DNA of 64,000 bases from Musa acuminata AAA Group (lineage: Eukaryota; Streptophyta; Magnoliopsida; Zingiberales; Musaceae), in NCBI RefSeq assembly GCF_036884655.1, contig NC_088330.1, positions 32,312,501-32,376,500 on the forward strand. The letters run 5' to 3'. Below, one piece after another: positions 1 through 12,492 of this stretch. The translations under genes and the position numbers were made by a program. The notes under the pieces are model-generated. The model ran no database searches and was not told where the DNA came from. It saw only the letters and a list, made by a program, of their open reading frames with translations. Numbering within the stretch: position 1 is the stretch's first letter; the number at the start of each line of letters is the position of its first letter.

Positions 1-147
1 CCATCTCTTCCTCTCACTTGCTCGTGGTAACGCTGTTCTTGAATCGATCCCTGTCCTCCTTCGGCTTCATCTCTTGAGCTCCATCATCAAATCGCGGAGT
101 AGACTGTCACGTGAAGAGAAGATCCATCTCTCCTCGCCTAGTTCCTC

Positions 148-3100
148 ATGGGTCGGAGGCCGATGAATAGGTTCAGGCAAGGCCGCGGGGCAATGTCGTC
201 CCGCGGTGGCCGGATACCGAGCCGCCCACTGGCGGCGAATGCGGAGGCCCTCAAACGGAACGTTGATTGCTTCTACTTCATCGCATCCCCGACTACGTGC
301 ACGAAGGTGCTTTTCCCATTTTCCTGTTTTCTTGTTTCTTTCTTTAATGTGGGGGGGGGATTGGTGCTTCAGGGTTTGCATCTTCTTCTCGGATGTTTCT
401 TCTATCGGAATTTGTTTGGTTTCCGCTAAAATCTCTTTTGATTTTTTCTTAATGAATATGCAATTTGTAGGGTTTCTGATATGTGAAAATAAAAGGGGTT
501 CAAGTGGTGGATAGAATTAAACCGGATTTCAAAAATCACTTCACTTTTACCTTTTTTTTTCTTGAATCACAAATGGTTGGTAAAAAGAATCAGAACACAA
601 TTGACACAAGAGGCAAATGAACTTTCTGTAAAGCGATTTCGGCCATGCTATGTTCCTCTGGTCTGTTACATTTTGTCTTTTAGATTGAAGAATAGAACTG
701 AAATGTGCTTTATATTCTCAATTATGAACTATTACTATATGTATGCATATGCCATGCTTATAAAAATGTTTGATATAAATAGTTGTAAATGGGTGTGAAG
801 TTGTAATTAATGATGATGAGATGCATCAACAGACACCTCTTGGTCAAAGAAAGCCTAGTTGTTCATTATTTCTGCTTTTGTTGTCATTTCTTGTTCTATT
901 GCTTGAACTTGCCAAAACAAAAATTCCTAGCTTCTATTTGATCAGTTATATTGAATTATATGTTTTGCATATTTCACAAGATAATTGATCGGTATGCTCC
1001 TTCCACTGTTTAGTAGTCCGAGCATTAGATTTGTTTAACTTGTTCTTACTTATTTCAGTTCAGTTTTCATTTGTAATGTATTGATCTTCTGAACCAAACC
1101 AAACCAATTCGTGTTAAAAACTGGATAACTTGAATTGAATTTGCAATTTGGTTGGTTCGGTTTGCACACCAGTAGTAATAACTTCCTAAAAGAGGCAAGT
1201 GATTAGGGCTTCCTTTTTCATTCAAACACTAGGCCTGTTCTTGTAAGGGGCCTAGAATTATATATTTTATTGATAACACCGAATGCAAATCGAGTTTATT
1301 CTAGACATTATTATTCTCATTCAACCACTAATGATATTGGCTCAGAAGAAAAATTCTGGTTTGGTTTTCTGGCTTGCATTTCACAGAACCACATCAAAAC
1401 CAAGGAAGTTTGAAAAAAGAAAGACTGATCAAACCAAACCAAACCAATCCCTCGAAGAGATGAACCAAATTAATCAAATAGAAACAGTTCAGTGTGGTAA
1501 CTCGGTTTTAACTAAATACTGCTTGCTTGCTTTAAAATCCTAGAAAATATTTGGATAAATTTTTTTTTGACAAAAATAGCTTAGTAAAATGCTATTATTG
1601 TTGAATGAGTTTCCTTAGAATTTGATGTTTTTTTAGTGTGAAAAAGAGTCTCAAAAAACATTGCTAGTTTGGTTTTATTGAAATATTATTTTAAATATAG
1701 ATGACCTGATAGGATAACTATTTTTTTCTTTTAGCCTAAACCATTATCTCGAAATACTTAAGCTAAGGTTAGCTTATAAAGCCAATCTAAATCTTACATC
1801 GATTATTTGTTTCAACTTTGCACACACACACATATATATATATATATATTGCCATGCTATACTTGCACATCTATGGTGTCTGCAAATTTTGTTTTACGCA
1901 AATATTTTTTATTATCTTTAAACAATCTATTAAAGCTGTTTCTTATACAGGGAAGTAAATGTGAGTATCGTCACAGCGAGGGTGCCAGGTTTAACCCCAA
2001 GGATTGCTTGTACTGGCTAAAGGGAAACTGCTTGAATCCAAGGTGTACTTTCCGTCATCGAGTGAGTCGCTTGTTAATTACTGAATGCACGTTTAGCAGT
2101 CCACGTAATTGCATGCGTCATCACAGCTTCTTGTTTGATCGCATTAGAAATTTTGAGCACTTCAGTCATTCTTTCTATAGGCCGATGATGGAAATTACTT
2201 TTTCCTTATATTATCTTATGGTGGCAATAATCATGTGAATGTCTCGCTGAATGGTATGCCAATGTTTTCATTCAAGTATTTGAACTAACATAATCATAAC
2301 CTTTGGCTTGCAGCTTGTTGTGATCTGATATAATTCTAGTTTATTGACGGATGTTTAGTTGGAGACCTAATATTATTATTTTTGAGTGTTTTTGTAGCCA
2401 CTTGAATCGCTGTTTGGAAATCCCAGGGCCATGGCAGTGCCTGCTGAACCATCATCGTCAACAGCAGTTCAAGTTGCAGATCGTCCACCTCCTAATAATA
2501 TTAACAGGAATACTACTCCCTGCTATTTTTTCATGAAGGGGAAATGCTTAAAAGGTGATGAATGTCCTTTCAGACATGGAGTTGGTACTCCATTAGACCT
2601 TCACAAGGACCAGCAAAGCACTCCTAGTGTAAGTGCTGTCAAAGCTGGCCAGTATCGGTTTCAGTCCATGGAGGAGGCCCTTGAGTATTTTAAGAAGGAT
2701 AAAGAGCTTAAGGGTGAGTCTTCTCATGATCGTATAGAGGATTCTGATTTCTTCCGAGATGTAGACGAGTGTGCTGCGGCATGGCTTCAACGTGGAAGGA
2801 CTTTGGATTTTCTAGATCAATGTAATGACCCCCAGTCAGATCATCAACGGGAGAAAGATCAGCACACTGAGAACAGGGAGTCTGAAATGTCCGGGAGCTT
2901 ACACGGGCGGGAACAGCAAAAGACCTCCTCCGAGTGGACTTTGGACATATCAATGCTCGAGAAAGGAAAATTGAGGGAGGAGAGCTATGATGAGTTAGAT
3001 GATGAACCAGTTCCAAGATCGGAGACAGATCAGCACAGGGGCTTGCACGGACGGGATGAGAAGCTTTTGGAGGGACCATCAATGCGGACGAAAAGCAAGC

Positions 3101-3966
3101 CGAGGGAGGAGAGCAATGATGAGTTGGATCCTTGTGATCTCCGCCATCAGTTACCGAGAGTAAGAAGACCAAAAGATTCGGGACGGGTTAGCGATCCTGA
3201 TGATCGTGGCAGTCATCGATATGTTCATGATGATAGTTCTCATGCTCAGCATTCACAGTGGGATCGCCAGTCTCTCGGAAGGGGAAGATCCAAAAGTATA
3301 ATATCTCTGCCTACCAAATCTTCACCAGATCGACCTACTGGCTGGCCGTCTGCGATAGACACAGACAGAGAAAGGAAAAGAAGAAGATTATCGCCAGCCA
3401 TGCTGATGAACGATCAGGAAAGCTGCGCAAGGTTGGATGCGGATTCAAGCTCCGGTGCAAAGAGGACATCTGGTGGACGGACAGCGGGAAAAGATGTTGC
3501 TTACCCTTCAGATTTTCCAGGCCCAAAGAGTCTTGCTGAGCTTAGAGGTGCAAAAGCTTCTCAGACCTCCTACGACGAGAAAAGATTAAGTTCCAGCGAA
3601 ACTGCAGATCATCAGGAATATGGATCCTCCCTCTCTTTCGAAGGCCCACTGCCATTGAGTGTCATTCTCCAGAGGAAAAGAGAGGCTGCACCTGAGAAGA
3701 GTGCGATCTCAAGCAATGGGGAAGGAGATAATCAAGGAGATGCAGATGATCATGCTTGGGATCCTGCCGAGGATGGTGGGAATGTCCCTGAAGCATCCAA
3801 GGGTACGACGGTTGATGAAGAGGAAGAAGAGGGTAGGATCGCTAAGGAATTACTTGATGGTGCAGATGAAGTGGTTAATTATGAGGAGGCAGCTGAAGGC
3901 GAAGATAATGAATACGAGGTGGATGAAGATGACTTTGTCAAGATGGTAGGAGACCTATTGGTCTGA
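148..3966 (+). CDS. CCCH-type zinc finger protein (AtC3H17-like family), 3 exons, 612 aa
   Basis: Exons 148-306, 1951-2061 and 2398-3966 join in phase 0 with GT-AG introns; the 1.6-kb first intron is AT-rich. Three CCCH fingers are visible. Finger 1 (residues 41-61, C-x9-C-x5-C-x3-H) is split by intron 1. Finger 2 (72-89, C-x7-C-x4-C-x3-H) contains CLYWLKGNCLNPRC. Finger 3 (132-150, C-x7-C-x5-C-x3-H) contains CYFFMKGKCLKGDEC. The x9 spacing of finger 1 (FIASPTTC) matches my memory of the AtC3H17 group. The long C-terminal part is charged and probably disordered, with RS/RE-rich stretches, the conserved-looking segments FPGPKSLAELRGAK and GPLPLSVILQRKR, and an acidic tail. Such proteins bind RNA or regulate transcription in the nucleus; the target is unknown. 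The ATG at 148 is the first in this exon and is preceded by a 5' leader. Family assignment is firm; the exact orthologue is not. Confidence 0.88.
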
Positions 3967-4441
3967 AAACAAGGTTGGCTGCTGCGTCTTACATGTCTAC
4001 GGAAGACTGTAATGGTGCTGCCGACAGAGGAAGCCTTTACTTATTTCCATATGGGCACTCAATTAGAGAAGCCCAAGATGGGAAATTGGAAGCTTATGGG
4101 GCATTTTCTGAAAAATTGACCTGTATGAAGTTAATAGGAAACTGGATTATTTTGTGAACTCGGATTGTATTAGGCTGACAGACAGATTGCTCAATGTTTA
4201 TTTAGTTTATACCTTTGACTATTCAAGATGGGGGGTAAAATTTCATTGGGGGTCAAATGTTCCCCTTCAATAGTCAAAACATCACTGATGCTCTTCTAAA
4301 AGTTGATGAAACTTCATGAGTTTCCCTTCAATTTGAAATTACTGGAGTGTATATTTGAATTTTTCTAGTTTTATATGAAAGTATGATGACTTGGTTGGTT
4401 ATCATGATAGTGCATATACAATGTTTTTTCATATATTTTGA

Positions 4442-4446
<5 letters not shown>

Positions 4447-4499
<53 letters not shown>
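4447..4499. repeat. (TA)n microsatellite, 53 bp
   Basis: An uninterrupted alternating TA tract lies about 480 bp 3' of the CCCH stop codon. The flanks (4200-4446 and 4500-5150) are AT-rich, hold no convincing exon, and include the CCCH 3' untranslated region at the left. Confidence 0.97.
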
Positions 4500-4502
<3 letters not shown>

Positions 4503-5150
4503 TACTAAAATAATATCTCAAGAATGATCCAAGTCTCTTCACTGATTTGCACCAAATATTAATTTCATCAACTGAAAATAGTTTATACCAACTCGACTTT
4601 ATCAAAGAGATCTTAAAAATACATATCAGACCATTATGACTGATACCATATGGATTAAGGGAGGACGAACAATCTTTTTTAACATGATTATAATAGAATA
4701 CTATTAGTCTAAGATCTAAAATTTGAAAAATAAGATGAATTTTTATTTTTTTAAAAAAACCTATACTGATCTTCTCAAGAAGATCTTGAACTCAAACCCT
4801 AGACTTATTTATCATCGACTTGGGTTCTTTAGTATTATAAACCTCTACAATAGCCGGATATCACATGCCTAATATTACATTTTAAACTAAGATAAGATTA
4901 TCTTATCTTATCATATTCATATTTGTTTGATTTATTAAAACTCTATATCCTATCCTAATCAAACTATCCAAAACTCAATATTAACTAGATAAAACTCTTA
5001 AATATATATTATATTAAACTTTACAAGGCTATTGAATCTATCTATAATGAGATCTTTATCGCCCATCCTCATTATAGGCTCTCTTCTAAAATATTATCCT
5101 CGAGGACTAATGTGGTGAAAGGGATATCATGATCGAGAGATTGAAATAAG

Positions 5151-5545
5151 TGTTAGATTATATGGTCCTATTTAATTAGGTAAGATGTATTATATATATG
5201 ATTGGATTTGGATTATGGTTATCGATCAATAAAAAAAAACTCTAATTATAGTAAGATTCCTTAGGATATGACATTAATGGGAGGGACTCTCCTAATTATT
5301 TATCCTAAACCCTATGCTCTCATCTATAAAAAGATATGACATCTCAAGGACTCAACACCAATACGTAGATATGTAACATTATTGAGAAATTATAAATCTT
5401 CTCTTATCTCCTCTTTGTCTTTAATCCATTGCTCATAACGGTCCTATGAAATATAGAAAAAGAAGAGAAGGTGGGTCTAGCTTCTTTCTTTCTTGTGCAG
5501 ATTCACGATACGTTTAGATCACCACGCGTTACTTTAGAGGTACCA
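5151..5545 (+). mobile_element. LTR-like block (probable LTR retrotransposon remnant)
   Basis: The block starts with TGTTAGATTATATGG, contains a TATA-like CATCTATAAAAAG near 5320, and then an A/T-rich stretch that could hold a polyadenylation signal. This resembles the promoter, R and U5 layout of plant LTRs. I could not find a matching second copy in the window or a clear target duplication, so its ends and class are uncertain. Confidence 0.33.
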
Positions 5546-5782
5546 TTTTAATTAAATAGAATGCACATTTTATTTTTGATTTATAATATTTGAAAGCTTC
5601 AATTCAGTCATATTGGAAAACTTGCCATAAGCTAATCATCACGATACTTGAGATGATTTGAATCAAGATAATCGAGATAATCCATATATAATGAGATTCA
5701 TTGATCAGACTTAATGAGTTATTTTATCCCAACATCAACAATATTCTTGAGGAGAATAAGACATTTCATCAATTGAATACCT

Positions 5783-6070
5783 GCTTGGAACGGAGATGAT
5801 AAGTTTGAAGTTACTAGGATGAGGGAATATAAAAGAACAATTAATATTACTTATCATACTTGCAATGGTAAGGAATGAGACTTAATTGGTATTCCTTACT
5901 ATCATGCAATATCTTGTTTAAATTATTTATGAAAGAATGTGGAGATGGAAATAGATAAATATTATTAGAGAGACACTTTCTTAGATGTATTTAATCATTT
6001 CCTTAATCCTTTGGATTGCAAGATATGACCAGTTAACTATCACAAACCACTTGAGCCTCTTGATATTTCT
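5783..6070 (+). pseudogene. Mutator-like (MULE/MURA) transposase fragment, SWIM zinc-finger end
   Basis: One frame reads WNGDDKFEVTRMREYKRT and then, past a stop, DLIGIPYYHAISCLNY. This matches the C-terminal SWIM region of MuDR-type transposases, usually of the form KWDLTGIPCCHAIA. The conserved Trp codon is TGA at 5876-5878 and the first Cys of the CxH pair is Tyr, so the copy is dead. It continues degraded as NHFLNPLDCKI with further stops. No terminal inverted repeats were found. From 6070 to 6590 I see only AT-rich sequence. Confidence 0.72.
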
Positions 6071-6589
6071 AAAAAAAATATGAATGATAGCAAAAATTTA
6101 GGAGAAGTCCTCTTGAGCCATTAAAAGGTCCTCACCTAAAATTATAGAATATCGTAATTACTTGCAATCTTTGCCACTAGCCTGATCAAAATAAAAAATA
6201 ATATAGGAAAAAGACAAGTATCTTCAGTAATAACATAGGCTAAATGTTTTGTCACTGAAGCATAACTACTTGTTGAACATTCTACTAGTGAGACACAAGT
6301 GATTATTTTTTATCCAACCTAATAGGTAAGTGCTCTGCTATATAGTGCAGGGTGGACTCCATAGTAGACATCAATGCTTACTCAACATCCTCCGATATCA
6401 AGAAATAAATTATAGGTCACTTAGATAAAATATGTCTATAACTATTTAAAACATGAGAACTATATAGAAACTACCTATGAATCAATTCTATCCGAATATA
6501 TTAGGATTGTCTTTATGCCTACTTCAACATATAGCATTAATGCAAAGGTCTAGATTCCTATCTCCATAAGGATTTCGATCATTCCTAGT

Positions 6590-7795
6590 GAACACGCTTT
6601 TGATGTTATTGCTCCTCTCTCGGGAGGTAACCCTTCTCTAACTTGGGCTAAGGTTCTTTCTCGTCATATGACTTCTGATTGTTCGACTTTTGTTTTGTAG
6701 GGGAAAAACTATTATAGTAAAATAATTTTTTTTCTTCTTTATATTCAAAATAGGTTCCTCATCAAAATACCAACTTGTTATCAAGTGTAAATATTAATCA
6801 GAGAAGCATAAATAATAGAACAATGAATCAATCATAAAGTGAGATACCAAATTTTTTACATGAAAAACCCAATGCAGAAAAAATCATGGGACCATAGTCC
6901 ATTTCAAACTTCCACTATCACTGATAATGATAACACATTTACAATAAATCTTCTATGGAATAATCAGATGATCATAATAACATCAAGGATATATTTCTTG
7001 ACTCAACAATAATATATCATCATCACCATAAATGGATTTCATCAAATAAAAAATTTAAATCTTACTAATGAATATAGCAGAAATGTGCCTTAGAGAAAAT
7101 AAACTACATATCAATACTGTTAAAGATTGTATAACTTATTGCAAGAATTTTTCATATAAAATTTGGATCAGATAAAAATTTAACAACACCTAACAAAAAC
7201 CTAAAAATTTGAACTTTTTCTCCCTGTTGTTCCTTTTCTCAGTGTCGCCATGGTTAGATTTGAACACAATGCGCAAATCAATTAGTCCAAGCCGGCTGGA
7301 CCAACATGTTCCTAGTTCTTTCCTTTTGGATTCTCGATTTTGGAAGATTTCGTGTGTTTTGACAAGGTGAGACCTATTGAATGGCGCAAACCATGCCAAT
7401 TTACCTTTGTTGGTCGGTTCTTACGCCGATCGCCACCTATTGAGTTGGTTAAAGCTTTCACGGTGAAGTTTTGGAAAACCTCTTCTCCTCCTCTTGTTAT
7501 AGATATGGAGATGAATCATTTTCTTTTTCGTTTTCCATCCGAGGAGGATGCTTTACTAGCTCTTACAGAGGGCCCTTGGACTATCGGTGGTGAAGCTATC
7601 CATATAATTCCTTGGCATCCTGATTCCCAACCTTTGCAGGAAACAATTCACTCTTCCCCGGTTTGGGTGCAGTTTCCGGGTTTACCTTTCGAGGATTGGA
7701 ATCACGAAAGTTTGCCGAAGATTAACTATGTTACTGATTGTCCTATTAAAATCAATCTATCTTCGTGCAGCCAGCGGACGACTGCTTGTTCATAG
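6590..7795 (+). pseudogene. LINE ORF1 (gag-like, DUF4283 domain) fragment
   Basis: The frame from about 7335 has the plant LINE DUF4283 signature: FVGRFLRRSPPIELVKAF, then HFLFRFPSEEDALLALTEGP, then VWVQFPGLPFEDWN. An upstream piece (6600-6700) reading GGNPSLTWAKVLSRHM looks like the N-terminal part of the same kind of ORF. The two pieces are separated by about 500 bp of AT-rich DNA that could be an insertion. Reading resumes near 7250 (SRLDQHVPSSFLLDSRFW). The ORF breaks off at 7795 with no zinc knuckle and no ORF2. It is a truncated, non-functional copy lying 61 bp from the stop codon of the convergent transporter gene. Confidence 0.75.
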
Positions 7796-7855
7796 CTCTG
7801 TTTTCTCCTTCTCCCCATCATCACAACAGGACCGTAAACATCGCTCTGGACACCC

Positions 7856-9898
7856 TCAGTTGCTACTATCCAACAACTCCATCTCTGTGATAGGTACAGA
7901 GCTCAGCTTCTCCTGTTTCTCCTGCTGCTCCAAGGTCTCGCATACTGGAGCATTCCTCGTCTCCGGAAGCCAAATCGTCATTAGCCCACCGAAAATGGAG
8001 AGTCCACCGAATATGAGGAAGGAAATCCATGGGCTCAATCGCCCCAAAGACACCAGATGAGGTGCTATCGCTGCACCCAACATCAGCGACTGCCGAAGCT
8101 TGGAGACGGCCAAGTTTCTCACGTTGGCAGGGAACAGCTCGACGCAGTAGACGTACAAAACGTCGAAGACCGTCGAGGCGGCCATGAATCCAACAGACTC
8201 CGCGCTCAGCTGCGCGAAGTTGCCTCCTCTCGTCGTCGGCTTCTTGGTGAACAGAATGCAGAGGATGCACGACACGCCGGCCACGAACGCCGAGGACGAG
8301 AAGAGGGTGCGGCGGTTCGCGAAGCTCAGGAACACGCTACCTATAAAGACCGCCGGGATCTCCATCAACGCGTTCACGCCGACGGTGAAGTAGAGATTGA
8401 AGTTGAGATTTTCGACGTTGAGCTGAAAACCGTAGTAGACGAACCCGACGGCGAAGCCGGTGACCATGATCGTGGCTATCCTTCGTGTTGCCCATCTTGA
8501 TGACCATAAACTCTCAGGTTTGGTGGCGCTACCGGCGTTAGTGTCAATGGGATTGGAGATCGCTAAGTTCCCAGGTAGCTTATTCCCATTGAGTTTGGCA
8601 AACTTGGTCAAGACATCGAGCGCTTCTCCGGTTCTTCCTTTGACCGCGAGCCATCTTGGAGACTCTGAGACGAAGGGGATAATTAAGATGGAGTAAACGA
8701 GGGGTAGAAGGGAGATGACCTTGTAAATGGTCCTCCATGAGGTCCTCGCCGGGTAAGCGATGAGCGGAAGCGATAGGAAGCCGATGGTGAAGAAGAAGAA
8801 GCCGTACTGGCCGACTTGACCCCTCCACTTCCTTCCCACGGTCTCGGTGGCGAGGACGAGGCAACAGATACCGATCCCGGAGCGAGCAAAGCCATTAGAG
8901 AAGCGCAGGAGCGCGTACACCCAGATGTTTGGGGCGAGGGAGGTGAGGAAGGCAGTGATGGAGGTCAAGAGGCACGAAAGGAAGACCGTCTTCTTGCGGC
9001 CGAGGTAGGAGTCAGCGAGTCGGCCATGAACTGCTGATCCTACAAAGCCACAAGCAAGAGTCCATGTCAAGAAGGACATGTTTCATGGTTCCAAGCCTCA
9101 AATACACATCAAAGATTAACATGCATTATTGTTATACCGATTCTGAATCTTCATACGAGTGGCTGTCACTAAAAGATGTAGAGATCTATTGCTCGATCTT
9201 GATGAACAGTGACAAAAATCAATAAAGGAGGTTGTTCCCTTTACACAAAAGCCATTATAATAGACAATAAAAGGCTATAACATTGTTACTTTTATCTGTA
9301 AATAACATAGAGGACTAGTCCTACAGTGTTATTCTCTCTCAAAAATGGTTCTTGCAGCAACAATAGATTGAACACAAGGGATGAAGCTTAACGAGTCTTA
9401 TGTGCTCCGTTCATAGGAAGCTGATCCCCTGCCTGATCTAGCGTTTATGCATTGCTTGGCCATAGTAATCTGATAACAAGGCATACCAAAGAGTGAACCG
9501 AGGAAGAAGAAGGATGCAGGAATCCCAGCTCTGAACCTTCGATCGCACACGAGGCCCCATTCTGCTATGATAGAGGTTTTGTTCCCTCCGACCCACTCCC
9601 AGGCACAACGATCGAGGCCGCACATACCGTCCGAGGAGCTCGACGAAGAGCACGAAGAAGAAGAAGAAGGTGTGCATCTCCAAGCAGGTTGGGCGTCGCT
9701 GAATATGGTGATCAGTGTGTTCTGTGCGTCGAACATCCATGCGAGGGAGACGAGGAAGACGTGCACCAGTTGAGCGAAGCCCAGCGACCCCACGTGCTCT
9801 TCGATGGCCTCCTCCACGGTGAGCTCCAACCTCGGAGCCGAACGGGCTTCCGGTTCACGCTCACCGGACTGGACTACCAGTTCTTCGAACTCGTCCAT
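7856..9898 (-). CDS. Organic cation/carnitine transporter (OCT family, MFS), 2 exons, 531 aa
   Basis: Exons 9487-9898 and 7856-9039 join in frame through a GT-AG intron; the junction gives [20 protein letters not shown]. The second exon begins at GATCAGC after the acceptor CTTTGTAG. The protein has the MFS loop signature [12 protein letters not shown], the sugar-porter-type motif [12 protein letters not shown] and about 12 hydrophobic segments. Its acidic N-terminal lead ([11 protein letters not shown], then a first membrane helix) is typical of plant OCTs. A serine-rich stretch lies in the first extracytoplasmic loop with the paired cysteines. The length fits the plant family (about 500-540 aa). 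Members move organic cations such as carnitine or polyamines across the plasma membrane or tonoplast; the substrate here is unknown. I chose the ATG at 9898 because the reading frame upstream has only a TTG. Which OCT paralogue this is stays open. Confidence 0.88.
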
Positions 9899-9927
9899 GG
9901 ATGATGATGATGCTGCTGACAAGACGC

Positions 9928-9939
9928 CTTTTAAAAGGC
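9928..9939 (-). promoter_or_regulatory. Possible TATA-like palindrome upstream of the OCT gene
   Basis: The 12-bp perfect palindrome CCTTTTAAAAGG lies 30-41 nt upstream of the chosen ATG. It could act as a TATA-like element with a very short leader, or be chance. It does not by itself fix the transcription start. Confidence 0.3.
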
Positions 9940-12492
9940 CCTCGAAAGAGCTGCGTCATGAAGCAACGGACAGAAGGCATAGTTATCGCCACCTTATGCT
10001 GTCTTTTCTCCGTCCCATACGTTTCTTTCAGGTCGTTCGAACTACACTCGCCACCTTTTCCCCTCGAAGTGGCTCTTGACGTTGCATTGCACAAAGCTTG
10101 TCGAAGGAGCTGAAATAGATGTCGTCTGTTGCTGATACAAAGCCACCATCTTCCACAACCTCGACCAAGAGGCTGGTCTGGTAAACATCAGAATCTGTCG
10201 TCAGAAAGAAATGGTAAAGGATGAACTCACAACTCATCTGTTCGTACTGTAATCCCAAGGAAACTTCTCCGGTGTAAAACAACCCATGAGAAAAGTTGTA
10301 CGGAAGAAAACAGACATCTCAGTTCCTAGAGAACATCATATATTTGGAATACACTGATGACAAGATTCTAGTATATTTAGAATCTTTTCTAGGTGCAAAG
10401 GAATATTCTTCAGAATCGGAAATCTAATGAACAATACGATTTTGCCTATAAAGACAGCACTTTGAAATCGGTGCTTGCCTCGTCATCAAAGCATTTAGAG
10501 ATGCTTCTTCTCACCAAAAAAGCTGCTTACCAAAGCATTCCTCTGATACATGTCAGCAGTTTTATGTTGTCTTCTTTCTTTCTTTTGTCAGTGATAACGT
10601 CCCCGTTGTTATCAGGGCCGCCCTTTCAGGTTACCGACAAAGCATGAGTGGCCATTCTTTTACCCACCAAACACTGAGCTGCCCAATTCGCTTAAGTGCG
10701 TCGTGAACACGAGAAATCGAGGTGAAAAGTGTCGTTTCAACGGATCTCACAAGGGTGGAAATAATTGACTACACATCCTTGTTGTCTATCTGAGACAAGA
10801 GATACATAAGATATTTCTTTAATGTCCTGATTTCCCAAGTTAATTATATATTTTTCCGTCCCTTATAGTATCCATTTTTAGATTTTTAAAACTTACATTT
10901 GGATCTTCACAGTTTTAAAATTATTATAATTTATTTTATTTTTAATCACACCATTTATTTCTTTAACTTTACACATCATGTGCGAAATTGATGTCAAAGT
11001 TAAGGACAAAATGATTAATACAAGAAGATCTTTGTCCTCATTGAGTTTTATCCAAATTAAAACTCTATATGAGGATGATACGAAAGTCAAAAATTCAACA
11101 TGTCGTCTCTTATTAAGGAGACCCTCCTTCTTCGCATCCCCAATGCTATCCTTCGTCTTATCGATTATCACAGTAGCCTTGAGCTTAGCGTTGGAGACTT
11201 CTCCCTCGTATATCTTCGCTAGGGTGATAAATTTGACCATTCTCATGATGATAGCCTCCTCTAGCAGCCCCTCACCCGTGACGAGGTCGTCATCAAAACC
11301 ATTTGTACTATTTCTTCTCTCTCTCTCCCCGCATCTCCACCACCTCTTTGAACAAATGACAACCACGATGACAACAATAACAATCTCCTCAATCTAAAAT
11401 GTGGCCTTATCGTTCGCCTCCAAGGGGCAAGAGGATCTCCTCAGGGAATTGCATAGGCTTCTCTAGGCTTGTAGAAGCTTCTTGGTGCAAAACGTCGAAG
11501 TGAAAGGGAAGGATCATACTGAGGTGCTAGACGGGTTGGTGGCGAGGGAGGTGACTTGGGCCAAGGGAATAGGGTCGAAGAAAGAAGATGGAGGAGTCGT
11601 CTACTGCAAACTAGACAAGCCTCGTGCCTAACATGGAGGATTAGAGTAGTTCGGTGGCAAAATTGATCGTTGAGGGTTCCAAGCAACTCATCAAAGGATC
11701 TTGTGGTGCGGGGATGTGACATTCGATCGGCTCAATGGATTTTGTTGAAGTCCAACTTTGTGAGAATCCAAATATGACTTAAAAATCCAAAAATCCTAAT
11801 ACTATAAAGGCCAACTACAGAGAAAAATATAGTTTCGCTCTAGTCAATTCAACCTGATACCATATGGATCATTGATCATGTAATGAGTGGTGGGTTGTTG
11901 ATCCGCATGTGGATACGAGAAGCCAATAGGTTCCAGTACAGATTTATTAATATTCTTCATAGAATTCTAATTACACCAAGTATCATGTTTAACATGAGTT
12001 TGATGGAAAGAACACAAGGCAAATTTACAGGGTCCAGAAACAGGAGGTCGAATAGGAGGGGGGAAGATGAAACAGAGCACTTGTACCTTTTATCTATCTC
12101 CACTGGTTCACAACTTCCATCTCTCGTTGCATCTTCAGAGACCGAATTCTCTTGGATTAGTTTCCTCTGTTGGACTTGATCCTGCAATTGTGATTACAAT
12201 CAATTGACCGTGAATTCATGTGGTTGAAACTAGCACCTTTTCATATTCTAATCACAGACAGCAGTTGAACCTGATAAAATGCCACTGGTGTTATATTTGG
12301 GCATTTGGACTATGAAACATATAGCAAAATGCATTTTATTTTTTCGGGTTGTAGTTACTCTAGAGTATTGTTTTTGAAAGATCACTGAATAATGTAGCAG
12401 ACCTATCCAAAACTGTCAGCTTTTCCTCGCCTTTGTAAGGGAGACCACGTCTTAAATCACAATAACAAAATCATATAAACTTGTCCGCTCAC
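9940..12492. other. Spacer between OCT and RAB5 genes, no supported gene
   Basis: The right end should include the RAB5 3' untranslated region. Between 11400 and 11720 the plus strand reads like an eroded coding piece (DLLRELHRLL, VAREVTWAKGIGSKKEDGG), but it is broken by stops and I recognise no family. The open minus-strand stretch at 10893-11366 lacks domain features. I regard the region as decayed repeat or intergenic DNA. Confidence 0.55.

Noticed and set aside
4635..4655. CTGATACCATATGG as an inverted copia primer-binding site (also near 11855)
   Set aside because: Only part of the motif matches and no LTR end lies beside it, unlike the site at 47922.
8057..8500. 147-codon plus-strand frame opposite the OCT gene
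   Set aside because: It is the antisense shadow of a clear MFS transporter exon.
10893..11366. 157-codon minus-strand frame and its plus partner
   Set aside because: Overlapping frames on both strands in a region without domains, next to decayed sequence; not supportable as a gene.
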